DNA from: JAENVT01 sp031404635
GTDB taxonomy: Bacteria > Actinomycetota > Acidimicrobiia > Acidimicrobiales > Ilumatobacteraceae
Direction: 5' to 3'
NCBI GenBank assembly: GCA_031404635.1
Contig: JANNHY010000186.1
Coordinates: 1 to 15,102, forward strand
DNA: 15,102 bases
The number at the start of each line of letters is the position of its first letter. Position 1 is the first letter of the stretch. Below the pieces are notes generated by a model. That model worked only from the letters and a program-made list of their open reading frames with translations. It was not told the origin of the DNA and made no database searches. This document shows positions 7,445 to 15,102 of the stretch, piece after piece. The translations under genes and the position numbers were made by a program.

Positions 7445-8197
7445 CTATCTGAACAGATCACGGCTCTGCTCGCGTAACACGGGGGCGATCGTCGCCGTGT
7501 CGTCGGGCTCCCACGGGTAGCCGCGGATCACGCCGACCGGCATCCGCGAGATATTGCCTTTGACCAATTCCGCAGCCCCGGCAAGTTCGTCGGCCAGACA
7601 CACGGCCTGCACCTTGAACTCGTGGCCGTGTGGGTCGAGCTGGCCGATGTAGCTGAGGATCGGCTGCATGCCGGCGATGCCGATGGCGATGTCGGTCTGG
7701 CCCTCACGCCACGCTCGCCCGAACGTGTCGGAGATTATGACGGCCACGTCGATGCCGCGCTGCGCAAGCGCGGCGCGTATCCGCCGAGCCGAGGCATCGG
7801 GATCGGTGGGCAACACCACCAACCGCCCGCGAGCACCACTCGAGGATTGATCGACGCCGCTGTTGGCACACACGAAGCCGTGGTGCGTCTCGGTGATCAG
7901 GATCGGACCGGCCTGGCGGATCACACTGTTCGCCTCGCGCAGCACGACCTCGGTCATCCGCGGATCCTTGTCCCATTTGGCCGACCAAACGAGCGCGAAT
8001 TGTGATGGTTCGACGTCGGCGAGTTCGACCGTGCGACCCTCGGCCTTGGAGACGATCTTCGACGTGACCACGACGATGTCGCCATCGGCGAGAGCCGTAG
8101 CCGCGGCCCTCGCGGCATCGGCGATCGTCGCCGCCAGATCGGTTCCCTCGACGATCTCGGGGAGGCCGGGCACGCCGAAGATCTGCAAGCCGCTCAC
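7445..8197 (-). CDS. cofE: Coenzyme F420-0:L-glutamate ligase
   Basis: A 250-residue GTP-dependent ligase that adds L-glutamate to F420-0 in coenzyme F420 biosynthesis. It matches the CofE domain throughout: LQIFGVPGLPEI, DGDIVVVTSKIVSKAEGR, a segment with HHGFVCANSGVDQSS, RGRLVVLPTDPDASARRIR, VIISDTFGRAWREGQTDIAIG, and the end LVKGNISRMPVGVIRGY. It ends where the CofE domain ends and so lacks the C-terminal FMN-binding nitroreductase-like domain of mycobacterial FbiB; dehydro-F420 reduction would need another protein. The GTG at 8197 is chosen because a TACGTT box lies 6 nt upstream, as in leaderless genes, and the N-terminus fits. An in-frame ATG at 8221 would add eight residues and remains possible. 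The gene is divergent from menB with about 32 bp between starts. Confidence 0.9.
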   Translation of the reverse strand: MSGLQIFGVPGLPEIVEGTDLAATIADAARAAATALADGDIVVVTSKIVSKAEGRTVELADVEPSQFALVWSAKWDKDPRMTEVVLREANSVIRQAGPILITETHHGFVCANSGVDQSSSGARGRLVVLPTDPDASARRIRAALAQRGIDVAVIISDTFGRAWREGQTDIAIGIAGMQPILSYIGQLDPHGHEFKVQAVCLADELAGAAELVKGNISRMPVGVIRGYPWEPDDTATIAPVLREQSRDLFR

Positions 8198-8203
8198 GGG
8201 CTG

Positions 8204-8209
8204 AACGTA
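8204..8209 (-). promoter_or_regulatory. Candidate -10 box of a leaderless cofE transcript
   Basis: TACGTT on the minus strand fits TANNNT and ends 6 nt before the cofE GTG at 8195-8197. No Shine-Dalgarno sequence is present there. If the box is used, the transcript would begin at or next to the start codon, as is common in Actinobacteria. No strong -35 box was identified. Confidence 0.4.
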
Positions 8210-8229
8210 GCAGTGCGCCATACAGCACA

Positions 8230-9127
<898 letters not shown>

Positions 9128-9138
<11 letters not shown>

Positions 9139-9169
9139 CGTGATTCTTGGGGCACTACTGACGTGATTC
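9128..9169 (+). repeat. 23-bp tandem duplication at the menB/spoU junction
   Basis: The 19-base unit GGCACTACTGACGTGATTC occurs at 9128-9146 and again at 9151-9169, a period of 23 bp. It duplicates the last two menB codons, the menB stop and the GTG start region of the next gene. Collapsing one copy would leave TGA-C-GTG, a 1-nt gap between the two genes. With the duplication, the first GTG (9140) opens an eight-codon frame whose TGA (9164-9166) overlaps the GTG start of the methyltransferase as GTGA. Confidence 0.9.
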
Positions 9170-9972
9170 CGATCGACGACGCCGACGACCCGAGGCTGGC
9201 CTGCTTCCGGCGCAACGAGCGAGGTCTGGCCAGTCGGCGGCAGAGGCGCAGCGACGAGGGCGACGGGTTGTTCATGGCCGAAGGCGACCTCGTTGTCGAG
9301 CGGGCCCTCGACGCTGGGTGCAGGCCCGTTATCGCCCTGGTCGACGACGCCAAACCTCCACTGGTGACGTGTCGATTCCCAGACGAAGTGCCGATCTACG
9401 CCGGCGGCGACCGAGTGCGGGCCATGGTCACCCAACTCGGCATGCCCCAGGGAATCGTTGCCCTGTTCGCCCGACCTCCGCGCCCCACGCCGCAGCGGCT
9501 CGTACAGCAGGCGACACGCCTGATCGTTATCGAAGCGGTCGACAACCCGATCAACGTCGGATCGATCGTCCGCAACGCGGTGGCGCTCGGGTGGGACGGG
9601 ATGATCTTCGACTCGACCAGCGCCGACCCGCTGTCACGCCGATCACTACGGGTCTCGATGGGGCACGCCATCGGCTTCCCGGCTGCTCGCTGCACACAGT
9701 TACCCGACGCCCTACGACTCCTTGCCGACAGTGGATTCGCCGTGTGTGCCCTCACGCCGTCGGTCGAGGCTGACGACATCGCCACGATTCCGATCTCCGA
9801 GAGGATGGCCGTCGTGATCGGTTCCGAGCGCTGCGGACTGTCGACCGCGGCGCTGGACGCGACCACACACCGAGTGCGGATTCCGATGGCCGGCGGGATC
9901 GATTCCCTCAACGCCGCGGCAGCGAGCGCCGTGGCCTGCTACGCGCTGGCCCGACCTCAACTTCTCCGTTGA
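9163..9972 (+). CDS. SpoU/TrmH-family RNA 2'-O-methyltransferase
   Basis: A 269-residue SPOUT-class RNA ribose methyltransferase using S-adenosylmethionine, with the trefoil-knot fold. The N-terminal substrate-binding part contains DPRLACFRRNERG and GDGLFMAEGDLVVERALDAG. The catalytic domain carries all three SpoU motifs: motif 1 IEAVDNPINVGSIVRNAVALG (123-143, with N131 and R137), motif 2 AVVIGSERCGLS (216-227) and motif 3 RIPMAGGIDSLNAAAASAVA (239-258). The target (rRNA or tRNA) cannot be told from the sequence. GTG at 9163 is chosen because it includes the whole N-terminal domain and follows the duplicated menB end; the next ATG (9274) would remove conserved residues. Its last 16 bp overlap the convergent globin gene. 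Confidence 0.88.
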   Translation: MIPIDDADDPRLACFRRNERGLASRRQRRSDEGDGLFMAEGDLVVERALDAGCRPVIALVDDAKPPLVTCRFPDEVPIYAGGDRVRAMVTQLGMPQGIVALFARPPRPTPQRLVQQATRLIVIEAVDNPINVGSIVRNAVALGWDGMIFDSTSADPLSRRSLRVSMGHAIGFPAARCTQLPDALRLLADSGFAVCALTPSVEADDIATIPISERMAVVIGSERCGLSTAALDATTHRVRIPMAGGIDSLNAAAASAVACYALARPQLLR

Positions 9973-10376
9973 GCGGGCGAAGAGATTGGCAGCCCGGTGT
10001 CGTTGCGCAGATTCTCGGCCGTCGGCACGAAGTAGGCCATCAGCCGCTCGGCGATCTCGGTCGATGGGGCACACCGCGCCACCGCGGCTCCCATGTGGGC
10101 AAGCCACCGATCACGTTGAACCGGGCCAATAGTGAAGCGCATGTGCCGCATTCGCAGACGTGGATGCCCGCGTTCGTCGTCGTACGTCGTCGGTCCGCCC
10201 CAATACTGAGCGAGGAACAGAGTCAGGCGGTGGCGAGCGCCGCGCAGATCCGGCGCCTCGGGGTAGAGCGACAACAAGACGTCGTCGCTCGCCACCCCTT
10301 CGTAGAACGTGTCGACCAGTCGTTCGAAGAACGGCATGCCGCCGACAGCGTCGTACAGGTTGGCCTGGTCGGTCAT
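9957..10376 (-). CDS. glbO: Group II truncated haemoglobin (trHbO-like)
   Basis: A 139-residue 2-on-2 globin that would bind haem and O2, NO or related ligands in the cytosol. It aligns with M. tuberculosis GlbO: NLYDAVGGMPFFERLVDTFY (6-25) with B10 Tyr25, LYPE with CD1 Tyr38, the group II block FLAQYWGGPTTYDDERGHPR (54-73), the proximal F8 His78 in RLRMRH, and G8 Trp91 in RDRWLAHM. The C-terminal tail after residue 125 is about ten residues longer than in GlbO. The ATG at 10376 is the natural start; there is no Shine-Dalgarno site, but TAACAT lies 9 nt upstream. It sits 22 bp downstream of the small 64-residue gene and could be cotranscribed with it. Confidence 0.92.
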   Translation of the reverse strand: MTDQANLYDAVGGMPFFERLVDTFYEGVASDDVLLSLYPEAPDLRGARHRLTLFLAQYWGGPTTYDDERGHPRLRMRHMRFTIGPVQRDRWLAHMGAAVARCAPSTEIAERLMAYFVPTAENLRNDTGLPISSPAQRRS

Positions 10377-10385
10377 CGACCGCCG

Positions 10386-10391
10386 ATGTTA
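10386..10391 (-). promoter_or_regulatory. Candidate -10 box upstream of the globin gene
   Basis: TAACAT on the minus strand ends 9 nt before the globin ATG, inside the 22-bp spacer after the small upstream gene. It fits TANNNT and would give a leaderless or near-leaderless globin mRNA independent of the upstream gene. There is no Shine-Dalgarno sequence in this spacer, which supports the idea only indirectly. Confidence 0.35.
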
Positions 10392-10398
10392 CCGGTGA

Positions 10399-10593
10399 TC
10401 AGACGGTGAGGCCGTCGAAGACCCGCACGTTGGTGAGGTCTTCTGGGCGCGCCACGCACGGCATGCTGCCGTCGCAGAAGTCGAGGATCACGGTCTCGCT
10501 GTTGGCCAGCAGAACCATCGCCGAGGCGGTGTCGCCGTCGATTTCGAGTTCGATCACGTCGCCGGCGCGAAGCCGGATAGCTGTTGCGTTCAT
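10399..10593 (-). CDS. Small unknown protein, 64 residues
   Basis: I do not recognise a family. The 64 residues are soluble and acidic, without a signal peptide or membrane segment, and the alternating pattern (AIRLRAGDVIELEIDG, then SAMVLLANSETVILDF) suggests a small beta-rich fold. Two cysteines, Cys40 and Cys46, lie in LDFCDGSMPCVARPEDL. ATG at 10593 is chosen over an upstream in-frame ATG at 10671 because AAGGACGGGA lies just ahead of it and the extra 26 residues look non-coding. The 105-bp spacer upstream (10594-10698) should carry its promoter, but no clear -35/-10 pair was seen. Proximity to the globin gene suggests coexpression; no function can be assigned. Confidence 0.6.
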   Translation of the reverse strand: MNATAIRLRAGDVIELEIDGDTASAMVLLANSETVILDFCDGSMPCVARPEDLTNVRVFDGLTV

Positions 10594-10698
10594 TTCTGTC
10601 CCGTCCTTGTCAGAGTTGCCCGTTACAACCGGTACGAGTCGGGTTTGTGCCGTCCGAATACCGTCGCACATGTCACATCGGCATCGGAGGTCGTGGCT

Positions 10699-11559
10699 TT
10701 ACCAGAATTTTCGTGTCAACGGCTCCGAGAACACATCCGGCAACCCGTCGCTGACCCGGTCGGGAAATACGGGTTGACGCTTGGCCAGGAAGCTTTCGAC
10801 CCCCTCGCGAGCATCGGCGCTGCGCCCTCGGGCGAGGATCGCCCGCGAGTCGACCCGGTGCGCCTGCATCGGATGATCCGCGGTGAGCATCGACCACAGC
10901 ATCCGTCGCGTCAGGGCGACGCTGACCGGCGCCGAGTTGTCGGCGATCTCACGGGCGATCGATCGGGCCGCCGGTAGCAGGTCGTGTGGCTCGTGGATGC
11001 TCCTCACCAGGCCGCCGGCCAACGCCTCATCGGCCGCGAAGACTCGTCCCGAGTAGCACCACTCCACAGCCTGGCTGATACCGACCAAGCGGGGCAGGAA
11101 CCATGACGAGCAGGCCTCCGGCACGATGCCGCGACGGGCGAAGACGAACCCGATCGACGCCTTGGTGCTGACCAAGCGAACATCCATCGGCAGGGTCATC
11201 GTGATGCCCACCCCAACTGCCGGCCCGTTGATAGCCGCGATCACCGGCTTGGTGCACTCGAAGATCCGCAGCGACACCATGCCTCCACCGTCTCGGGGCA
11301 CGCCGGAGGCGGTCTGTTCGTCGCTGCCGCCTTTGGAGAACGTCGCTCCGCCGCCCGAGAGATCCGCCCCTGCACAAAACCCTCGCCCGGCGCCGGTCAC
11401 GATCACGGCACGCACCTCGTCGTCGGCGTCGGCACGATCGAAGGCATCCAGCATCTCGCGCATCATCTTGGTGGTGAATGCGTTGAGCTGCTCCGGACGG
11501 TTCAGCGTGATCGTCGCAACACGATCGTCGACCTCGTAGAGGATCTGCGTGTACTCCAT
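10699..11559 (-). CDS. Crotonase-family protein, enoyl-CoA isomerase-like
   Basis: A 286-residue enoyl-CoA hydratase/isomerase superfamily protein. The CoA/oxyanion-hole motif is GRGFCAGADLSGG (58-70), and the second oxyanion element is AAINGPAVGVGITMTLPMDVRL (108-129). The two hydratase glutamate positions hold Thr120 and Phe140. A glutamate is present at 148 in RRGIVPEACSSWFLPRLVG, the place where delta3-delta2-enoyl-CoA isomerases (PECI/ECI type) carry the catalytic base, so double-bond isomerisation is more likely than hydration. That would serve unsaturated fatty-acid or related acyl-CoA breakdown. The ATG at 11559 lies 19 bp after the ftsX stop; there is no Shine-Dalgarno site, but TAAGTT lies 6 nt upstream. 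Its position after ftsX, where many actinobacteria have smpB, looks like a lineage-specific neighbour. Confidence 0.87.
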   Translation of the reverse strand: MEYTQILYEVDDRVATITLNRPEQLNAFTTKMMREMLDAFDRADADDEVRAVIVTGAGRGFCAGADLSGGGATFSKGGSDEQTASGVPRDGGGMVSLRIFECTKPVIAAINGPAVGVGITMTLPMDVRLVSTKASIGFVFARRGIVPEACSSWFLPRLVGISQAVEWCYSGRVFAADEALAGGLVRSIHEPHDLLPAARSIAREIADNSAPVSVALTRRMLWSMLTADHPMQAHRVDSRAILARGRSADAREGVESFLAKRQPVFPDRVSDGLPDVFSEPLTRKFW

Positions 11560-11565
11560 CCGCCG

Positions 11566-11571
11566 AACTTA
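11566..11571 (-). promoter_or_regulatory. Candidate -10 box for leaderless expression of the isomerase-like crotonase
   Basis: TAAGTT on the minus strand lies in the 19-bp spacer after ftsX and ends 6 nt before the crotonase ATG. It fits TANNNT at leaderless spacing, and no Shine-Dalgarno sequence is present. This suggests the metabolic gene can be transcribed separately from the division genes upstream. Confidence 0.4.
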
Positions 11572-11578
11572 CAGCGCA

Positions 11579-12481
11579 CTACACATCCAAGAAGCGGCTG
11601 GCCGCGGTGGCGGAACCGACGGCACCGACGAAGGCGCCGAGCAGCACCATGAAGATCACCACCCTGATCGGATAGCCGTCGGTGACGACAAAACCGCCGA
11701 GCCCTGCGTTGGTGGGAAACTTTCGGACACCCGACGTCCAGTCGGCATTCCCCAGCAGCAACAACACGCTGCCTAGTGCGGCACCGGCAAGTCCTTGCAG
11801 CAGTCCCTCGAGCATGAATGGCAGACGGATGAACCAGTTGGTGGCGCCGACCAACTTCATCACCTCGATTTCGCGGCGACGGGCGAACATCGCCGTGCGG
11901 ATCGTGTTCCAGATCAGCAGGATCGAGGCGAACAACAGCACCCCCGACATGACGTACGTTCGCACTCCGAAGAACGACTTGAGCTTGCCCAACACCGTGA
12001 TCTGATCGGATGGGAAGTCGGCTCGCAGAACGCCCGGCTGTTCTACGAACGATTGGCGGATGCTCAGCAACTGTTCGATGCTGTCCTTGTCGACGGGCTC
12101 GACGCTGAAGTACGACGGGATGTTCTCCTCGGACAGGAACTTCAGCGACTCAGGATCGGCGGCGAACAGCGTCTGCGCCTGCCCGAGCGAGCACTCGATC
12201 GAGCAGTACTCGACGTTGCTGATGATTTCCGGGCGGCTCTCCAGCGCCTCTTGGATCCTGGCGATGGCATCGGGTTCGGCGCCGTTGGTGACGTAGACGA
12301 TCATCTTGACGCCACCGGTCCACTGACTGAGCTGATTGTCGAACGCCTGCTGAATCAGAAGCGTGATCCCGAACAGGAAAAGCGACACCATCGAGGTGAT
12401 CACCGCCGCAACGGTGAGCGTGAGGTTGCGGGTGAGGCTGGCCCACATCTCCCGCAGCGTGTAGCGAATACGTGAGATCAC
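11579..12481 (-). CDS. ftsX: Cell division protein FtsX
   Basis: A 300-residue membrane subunit of the FtsEX complex, an ABC-type machine that activates peptidoglycan hydrolases during division. The topology is that of FtsX: a cytoplasmic N-terminus (MISRIRYTLREMWASLTRNL), a first membrane segment at about 21-43, an extracytoplasmic domain at about 44-171, and three more membrane segments at about 174-196, 218-243 and 272-296. REIEVMKLVGATNWFIRLPF (204-223) is the family hallmark. Two cysteines, Cys93 and Cys97 in EYCSIECSLG, lie in the extracytoplasmic domain and could form a disulfide. The GTG start overlaps the ftsE stop by 4 bp (GTGA). Confidence 0.95.
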   Translation of the reverse strand: MISRIRYTLREMWASLTRNLTLTVAAVITSMVSLFLFGITLLIQQAFDNQLSQWTGGVKMIVYVTNGAEPDAIARIQEALESRPEIISNVEYCSIECSLGQAQTLFAADPESLKFLSEENIPSYFSVEPVDKDSIEQLLSIRQSFVEQPGVLRADFPSDQITVLGKLKSFFGVRTYVMSGVLLFASILLIWNTIRTAMFARRREIEVMKLVGATNWFIRLPFMLEGLLQGLAGAALGSVLLLLGNADWTSGVRKFPTNAGLGGFVVTDGYPIRVVIFMVLLGAFVGAVGSATAASRFLDV

Positions 12482-13155
12482 TCGTACACACCCCTGGCTT
12501 GATCGCGGACGATGATGCCACGATCGAGTTGGATGACGCGTTTGCGCATCATGTTGACGATCCGCTGGTCGTGGGTGGCCATGACGACGGTGGTGCCGGT
12601 CTTGTTGATCCGATCGAGCAGGCGCATGATCCCTTCACCGGTAGCCGGGTCGAGGTTGCCGGTCGGTTCGTCGGCGAGCAGGATCAGCGGACGGTTGACA
12701 AAGGCCCGCGCAATCGACACGCGCTGCTGCTCGCCGCCACTGAGCTGATGCGGGAATCGTTCCTGTTTGCCCGACAGACCGACGAGATCGAGCACAGCGG
12801 GAACCTGTTGGCGGATCACGTGCTTGGGGCGCCCGATCACCTCGAGGGCGAAGGCCACGTTCTCGTGCACCGTGCGGTTTGGCAGCAGTTTGTAATCCTG
12901 AAAGATGTTGCCGATGTTGCGGCGCAGGTGCGGCACCTTGCTGTCGGACATCTCGTTGATGTTTCGCCCGGCCACCCACACCGAGCCCTTCTCCGGCCGC
13001 TCCTGGCGGTTCATCATCCGCAGCACCGTGCTCTTTCCCGAGCCCGATGGACCGACCAGGAAGACAAACTCGGCCTTGGCGACGTCGAAGCTGGCATCGC
13101 GGAGCGCGACGACTTCGATCGAGTAGCTCTTGGTGACATTCTCGAGTCGGATCAT
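12478..13155 (-). CDS. ftsE: Cell division ATP-binding protein FtsE
   Basis: A 225-residue ABC ATPase that drives FtsX from the cytoplasmic side. Walker A is GPSGSGKST (35-43), the Q-loop is IFQDYKLLPNRTVHENVAFAL (84-104), the signature is LSGGEQQRVSIARAFVNRP (138-156), Walker B is LILLADEPTGNLDP (157-170) and the switch His is H195 in MATHD. YKLL...TVHENVAF and NRPLILLADEPTGNLDP are characteristic of FtsE. The ATG at 13155 has TGGAGA about 8 nt upstream and gives MIRLENVTKSY, the standard N-terminus; an in-frame ATG at 13269 would run into prfB. The 64-bp spacer to prfB (13156-13219) leaves room for a promoter. Confidence 0.96.
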   Translation of the reverse strand: MIRLENVTKSYSIEVVALRDASFDVAKAEFVFLVGPSGSGKSTVLRMMNRQERPEKGSVWVAGRNINEMSDSKVPHLRRNIGNIFQDYKLLPNRTVHENVAFALEVIGRPKHVIRQQVPAVLDLVGLSGKQERFPHQLSGGEQQRVSIARAFVNRPLILLADEPTGNLDPATGEGIMRLLDRINKTGTTVVMATHDQRIVNMMRKRVIQLDRGIIVRDQARGVYE

Positions 13156-13174
13156 TGGCGTTTCTCCACGAACT

Positions 13175-13188
13175 GTGGCAACCGCCAC
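13175..13188. other. Small perfect hairpin in the prfB-ftsE spacer
   Basis: GTGGCAACCGCCAC forms a 5-bp stem with a 4-base loop and lies about 20 bp upstream of the ftsE ATG. It has no following T-run and is too short to call a terminator. It may be incidental, since the spacer is GC-rich. Confidence 0.25.
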
Positions 13189-13219
13189 CCCGCCCGGAAC
13201 TCGGGAAACACTAACGCGC

Positions 13220-14320
13220 TCACTGTGCCTCCCGCCGTCGCCACCGGAGGTAGCCCTCCATGAACTCATCGATGTCGCCGTCGAGGACGGCCGTCACGTT
13301 GCTCGTTTCGACGTCGGTACGCAGGTCTTTCACCATCTGGTACGGCTGCACGACGTACGAGCGGATCTGGCTGCCCCAGCCCACCTGCGCTTGCTGACCG
13401 GCGATGCTGTCGAGCTCGGCCTCGCGCTCTTCTTCGATCCTGGTGGCAATCATCGTGCGCAGCCGGTTCATCGCCTTCTCGCGGTTCTGCAACTGGCTGC
13501 GTTCCTCCTGCGAAGAGGCGATCAACCCGGTCGGCTCGTGGATCAACCGCACCGCCGATGAAGTCTTGTTGACGTGCTGGCCACCGGCACCACTGGCCCG
13601 GAACACCTCCATGCGGATGTCTGCGTCGTTGACCTCGAGATCGAGGGCATCCATCACCGGCCACACCTGAACGGCTGCGAAACTGGTCTGCCGGCGACCC
13701 TGGTTGTCGAACGGGCTGATGCGCACGAGACGGTGCGTACCCCGTTCCGCCGTCATCAGTCCGTAGACGTAGCGACCGGTGAGGGTGAATTCGGCCGACA
13801 TGATGCCCGCCTCGGCGCCCTCGCTGATGCCATCGACCTCAAAGCCGAAGCCGCGGCGTTCGGCCCAGCGGCCATACATCCGCAGCAGGATCTCCGCCCA
13901 GTCCTGGGCGTCGACACCGCCGTCTTTGGCGTTGATCTGGACGATGCAATCGGCCTCGTCATGCTCGCCGGTGAACAGACTGCGCAGGTCGAGCCTGTCG
14001 AGCCGGCGGGTGATCGAGGCGACAGCGGCATCGAGTTCGGGTTCTTGCGACTCGTCGTCGACCTCACGCGCCAACTCGTGCAACACCTCGGCGTCTTCGA
14101 GTTCACGGGAGAGGAGATCGAACTGGTCGATGTCGGTCTTGACGTTGGCGTACTCGGTGTTGATCTTCTTGGCCTGCTCCTGGTCATCCCACAGATCTGG
14201 GCGAGCCACCTCGTGTTCGAGTTCGACAAGTCTCGCCCTGTTGGAGTCGACCTTGAGATAGCCCTGAGCCTCACCGAGTCGGCGCTGCAGCTCTTTCAGA
14301 TCGTCGGAATAATCACGCAT
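13220..14320 (-). CDS. prfB: Peptide chain release factor 2
   Basis: A 366-residue class I release factor that recognises UGA and UAA stop codons and triggers peptide release. The tripeptide anticodon is Ser-Pro-Phe (202-204) in THRLVRISPFDNQGRRQTSF, which identifies RF2 rather than RF1. The peptidyl-hydrolysis motif is GGQ (246-248) in RASGAGGQHVNKTSSAVRLI. WGSQIRSYVVQPYQMVKDLRTDVET (315-339) is the conserved end. The frame runs uninterrupted through GYLKVD (20-25), where many bacteria carry an in-frame UGA and a +1 programmed frameshift, so that autoregulation is absent. The segment NAKDGGVDAQDWAE has KD where AGAGG-like sequences are usual. The ATG at 14320 lies 10 nt after the secA stop; no Shine-Dalgarno site is seen, so coupling or leaderless expression is possible. 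Confidence 0.96.
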   Translation of the reverse strand: MRDYSDDLKELQRRLGEAQGYLKVDSNRARLVELEHEVARPDLWDDQEQAKKINTEYANVKTDIDQFDLLSRELEDAEVLHELAREVDDESQEPELDAAVASITRRLDRLDLRSLFTGEHDEADCIVQINAKDGGVDAQDWAEILLRMYGRWAERRGFGFEVDGISEGAEAGIMSAEFTLTGRYVYGLMTAERGTHRLVRISPFDNQGRRQTSFAAVQVWPVMDALDLEVNDADIRMEVFRASGAGGQHVNKTSSAVRLIHEPTGLIASSQEERSQLQNREKAMNRLRTMIATRIEEEREAELDSIAGQQAQVGWGSQIRSYVVQPYQMVKDLRTDVETSNVTAVLDGDIDEFMEGYLRWRRREAQ

Positions 14321-14330
14321 GTGGCGTGAA

Positions 14331-15102
14331 TCAAGCGCCCGCGCCGTGACACATCTTGAACTTCTTACCGCTCCCGCAGGGACACGGCGCATTGCGGGGC
14401 GTCTTCGACCACTCGTCTTTGACGATTGTCTGCTGCTTGACCGGCGCCGCTGCAACCTGAGCCGCAACCTCCGGATCGAGGTCGCCGGACGCGGCAGCCG
14501 ACTGCGCCGCAGCCGTGAAGCCACCGGGCTGAACGTTGTCGCTGGAACTCTGTTGCACGTTCTGCACGGTCGGCGCCGGCTCGTTGTTGCGGATTACCTG
14601 GACATGCATGACGTACTTGACGAAGTCCTGGGCGACACCCTTCATCAGGCTGCCGAACATCTCGAAGCCCTCGCGCTGCCATTCGACGAGTGGATCCTTC
14701 TGCCCGACGGCGCGGAGGTTGATGCCCTCCTGCAGGTAGTCCATCTCTTCGAGATGTTCACGCCAGCGCTGGTCGATGATCCGCAACATGACCTGGCGCT
14801 CGACGTCGCGCATGACCGGCGACGTCAGCTCGGCTTCGCGCTTTTCGTAGTACGCCGAGGCGTCGGCCATCACCACGTCGTACATCTCGTCGGTCTCGTG
14901 ACACTTGTCGAGTTGGCCGGCAGTGATGTCATTCGGCCAGAACGTCTTCAGTTCGAGGACCAGGCCGTCGAGATCCCACTCGTCGGTGGCGACGCTGGCA
15001 CAGTGCGTTTCGATCAGTGAGTTGACCGCCTCGGCGAGGTATTCCATCGCCGCCGTCTTCAGATCGGCGCCTTCCAGGATCTGGTCGCGGCGTCGATAGA
15101 TC
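14331..15102 (-). CDS. secA: Preprotein translocase ATPase SecA (C-terminal part; N-terminus beyond window edge)
   Basis: The last 256 residues of SecA, the motor that pushes preproteins through SecYEG. The visible part covers the end of the helical wing/scaffold domains (YRRRDQILEGADLKTAAMEY, then RQVMLRIIDQRWREHLEEMD, YLQEGINLRAVGQKDPLVEW and QREGFEMFGSLM), a linker rich in Ala, Gln and Ser, and the C-terminal zinc-binding tail with NAPCPCGSGKKFKMCHG, a CxCx8CH metal site that in other bacteria binds SecB or ribosomes. The reading frame is open to the right edge; roughly the first 650-700 residues would lie outside. prfB begins 10 nt after the stop, so the two are probably cotranscribed. 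Presence of the zinc tail suggests the housekeeping SecA (SecA1) rather than an accessory SecA2. Confidence 0.96.
   Translation of the reverse strand, partial: IYRRRDQILEGADLKTAAMEYLAEAVNSLIETHCASVATDEWDLDGLVLELKTFWPNDITAGQLDKCHETDEMYDVVMADASAYYEKREAELTSPVMRDVERQVMLRIIDQRWREHLEEMDYLQEGINLRAVGQKDPLVEWQREGFEMFGSLMKGVAQDFVKYVMHVQVIRNNEPAPTVQNVQQSSSDNVQPGGFTAAAQSAAASGDLDPEVAAQVAAAPVKQQTIVKDEWSKTPRNAPCPCGSGKKFKMCHGAGA

Noticed and set aside
14240..14320. Programmed +1 frameshift in prfB
   Set aside because: The frame is open across the usual site; no in-frame UGA or CTTTGA-like sequence is present.

Overview
The window is high-GC, densely coded DNA with actinobacterial character. MenB and the group II truncated haemoglobin closely resemble their mycobacterial counterparts, a coenzyme F420 ligase (CofE) is present, and the order secA-prfB-ftsE-ftsX is typical of Actinobacteria. 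Several start codons lack a Shine-Dalgarno sequence and instead follow a TANNNT box by 6-9 nt, which fits leaderless transcription. The many acyl-CoA genes (two crotonases and a hydroxyacyl-CoA dehydrogenase) suggest a free-living, Acidimicrobiia-like bacterium; that placement is inference. No tRNA, rRNA, CRISPR array, insertion sequence or phage gene was seen, and no gene-free stretch exceeds about 110 bp.

Layout. Positions 1-4942 (minus strand) form a probable operon read right to left: a crotonase-fold protein lacking both hydratase glutamates, the molybdate-type permease ModB and ATPase ModC (no ModA visible), then after a 77-bp gap a 3-hydroxybutyryl-CoA dehydrogenase with a one-base frameshift, a METTL27-like SAM methyltransferase, and a GcvT-family protein cut by the window edge. 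Positions 4994-6957 (plus) hold pseudouridine-5'-phosphate glycosidase (PsuG), overlapping by 4 bp a lipoprotein glycerophosphodiester phosphodiesterase. Positions 6967-8197 (minus) hold cofE and an SRPBCC-domain protein. Positions 8230-9972 (plus) hold menB (menaquinone synthesis) and a SpoU-family RNA methyltransferase, separated by a 23-bp tandem duplication.

Positions 9957-15102 (minus), read right to left, hold the 3' end of secA, prfB (release factor 2, without the programmed frameshift), ftsE, ftsX, an isomerase-like crotonase, a 64-residue unknown protein and glbO. This block combines core functions (protein export, termination, division/cell-wall hydrolase control) with a metabolic tail.

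Most of the window is ordinary chromosomal housekeeping and metabolism. I did not find a clear new system. The items most worth a second look are the frameshifted dehydrogenase, which creates a false fusion with the methyltransferase; the dehydrogenase/METTL27-like/GcvT-like cluster; the crotonase tied to modBC; the duplication that creates a minicistron in front of the RNA methyltransferase; and a palindromic divergent promoter in front of psuG.
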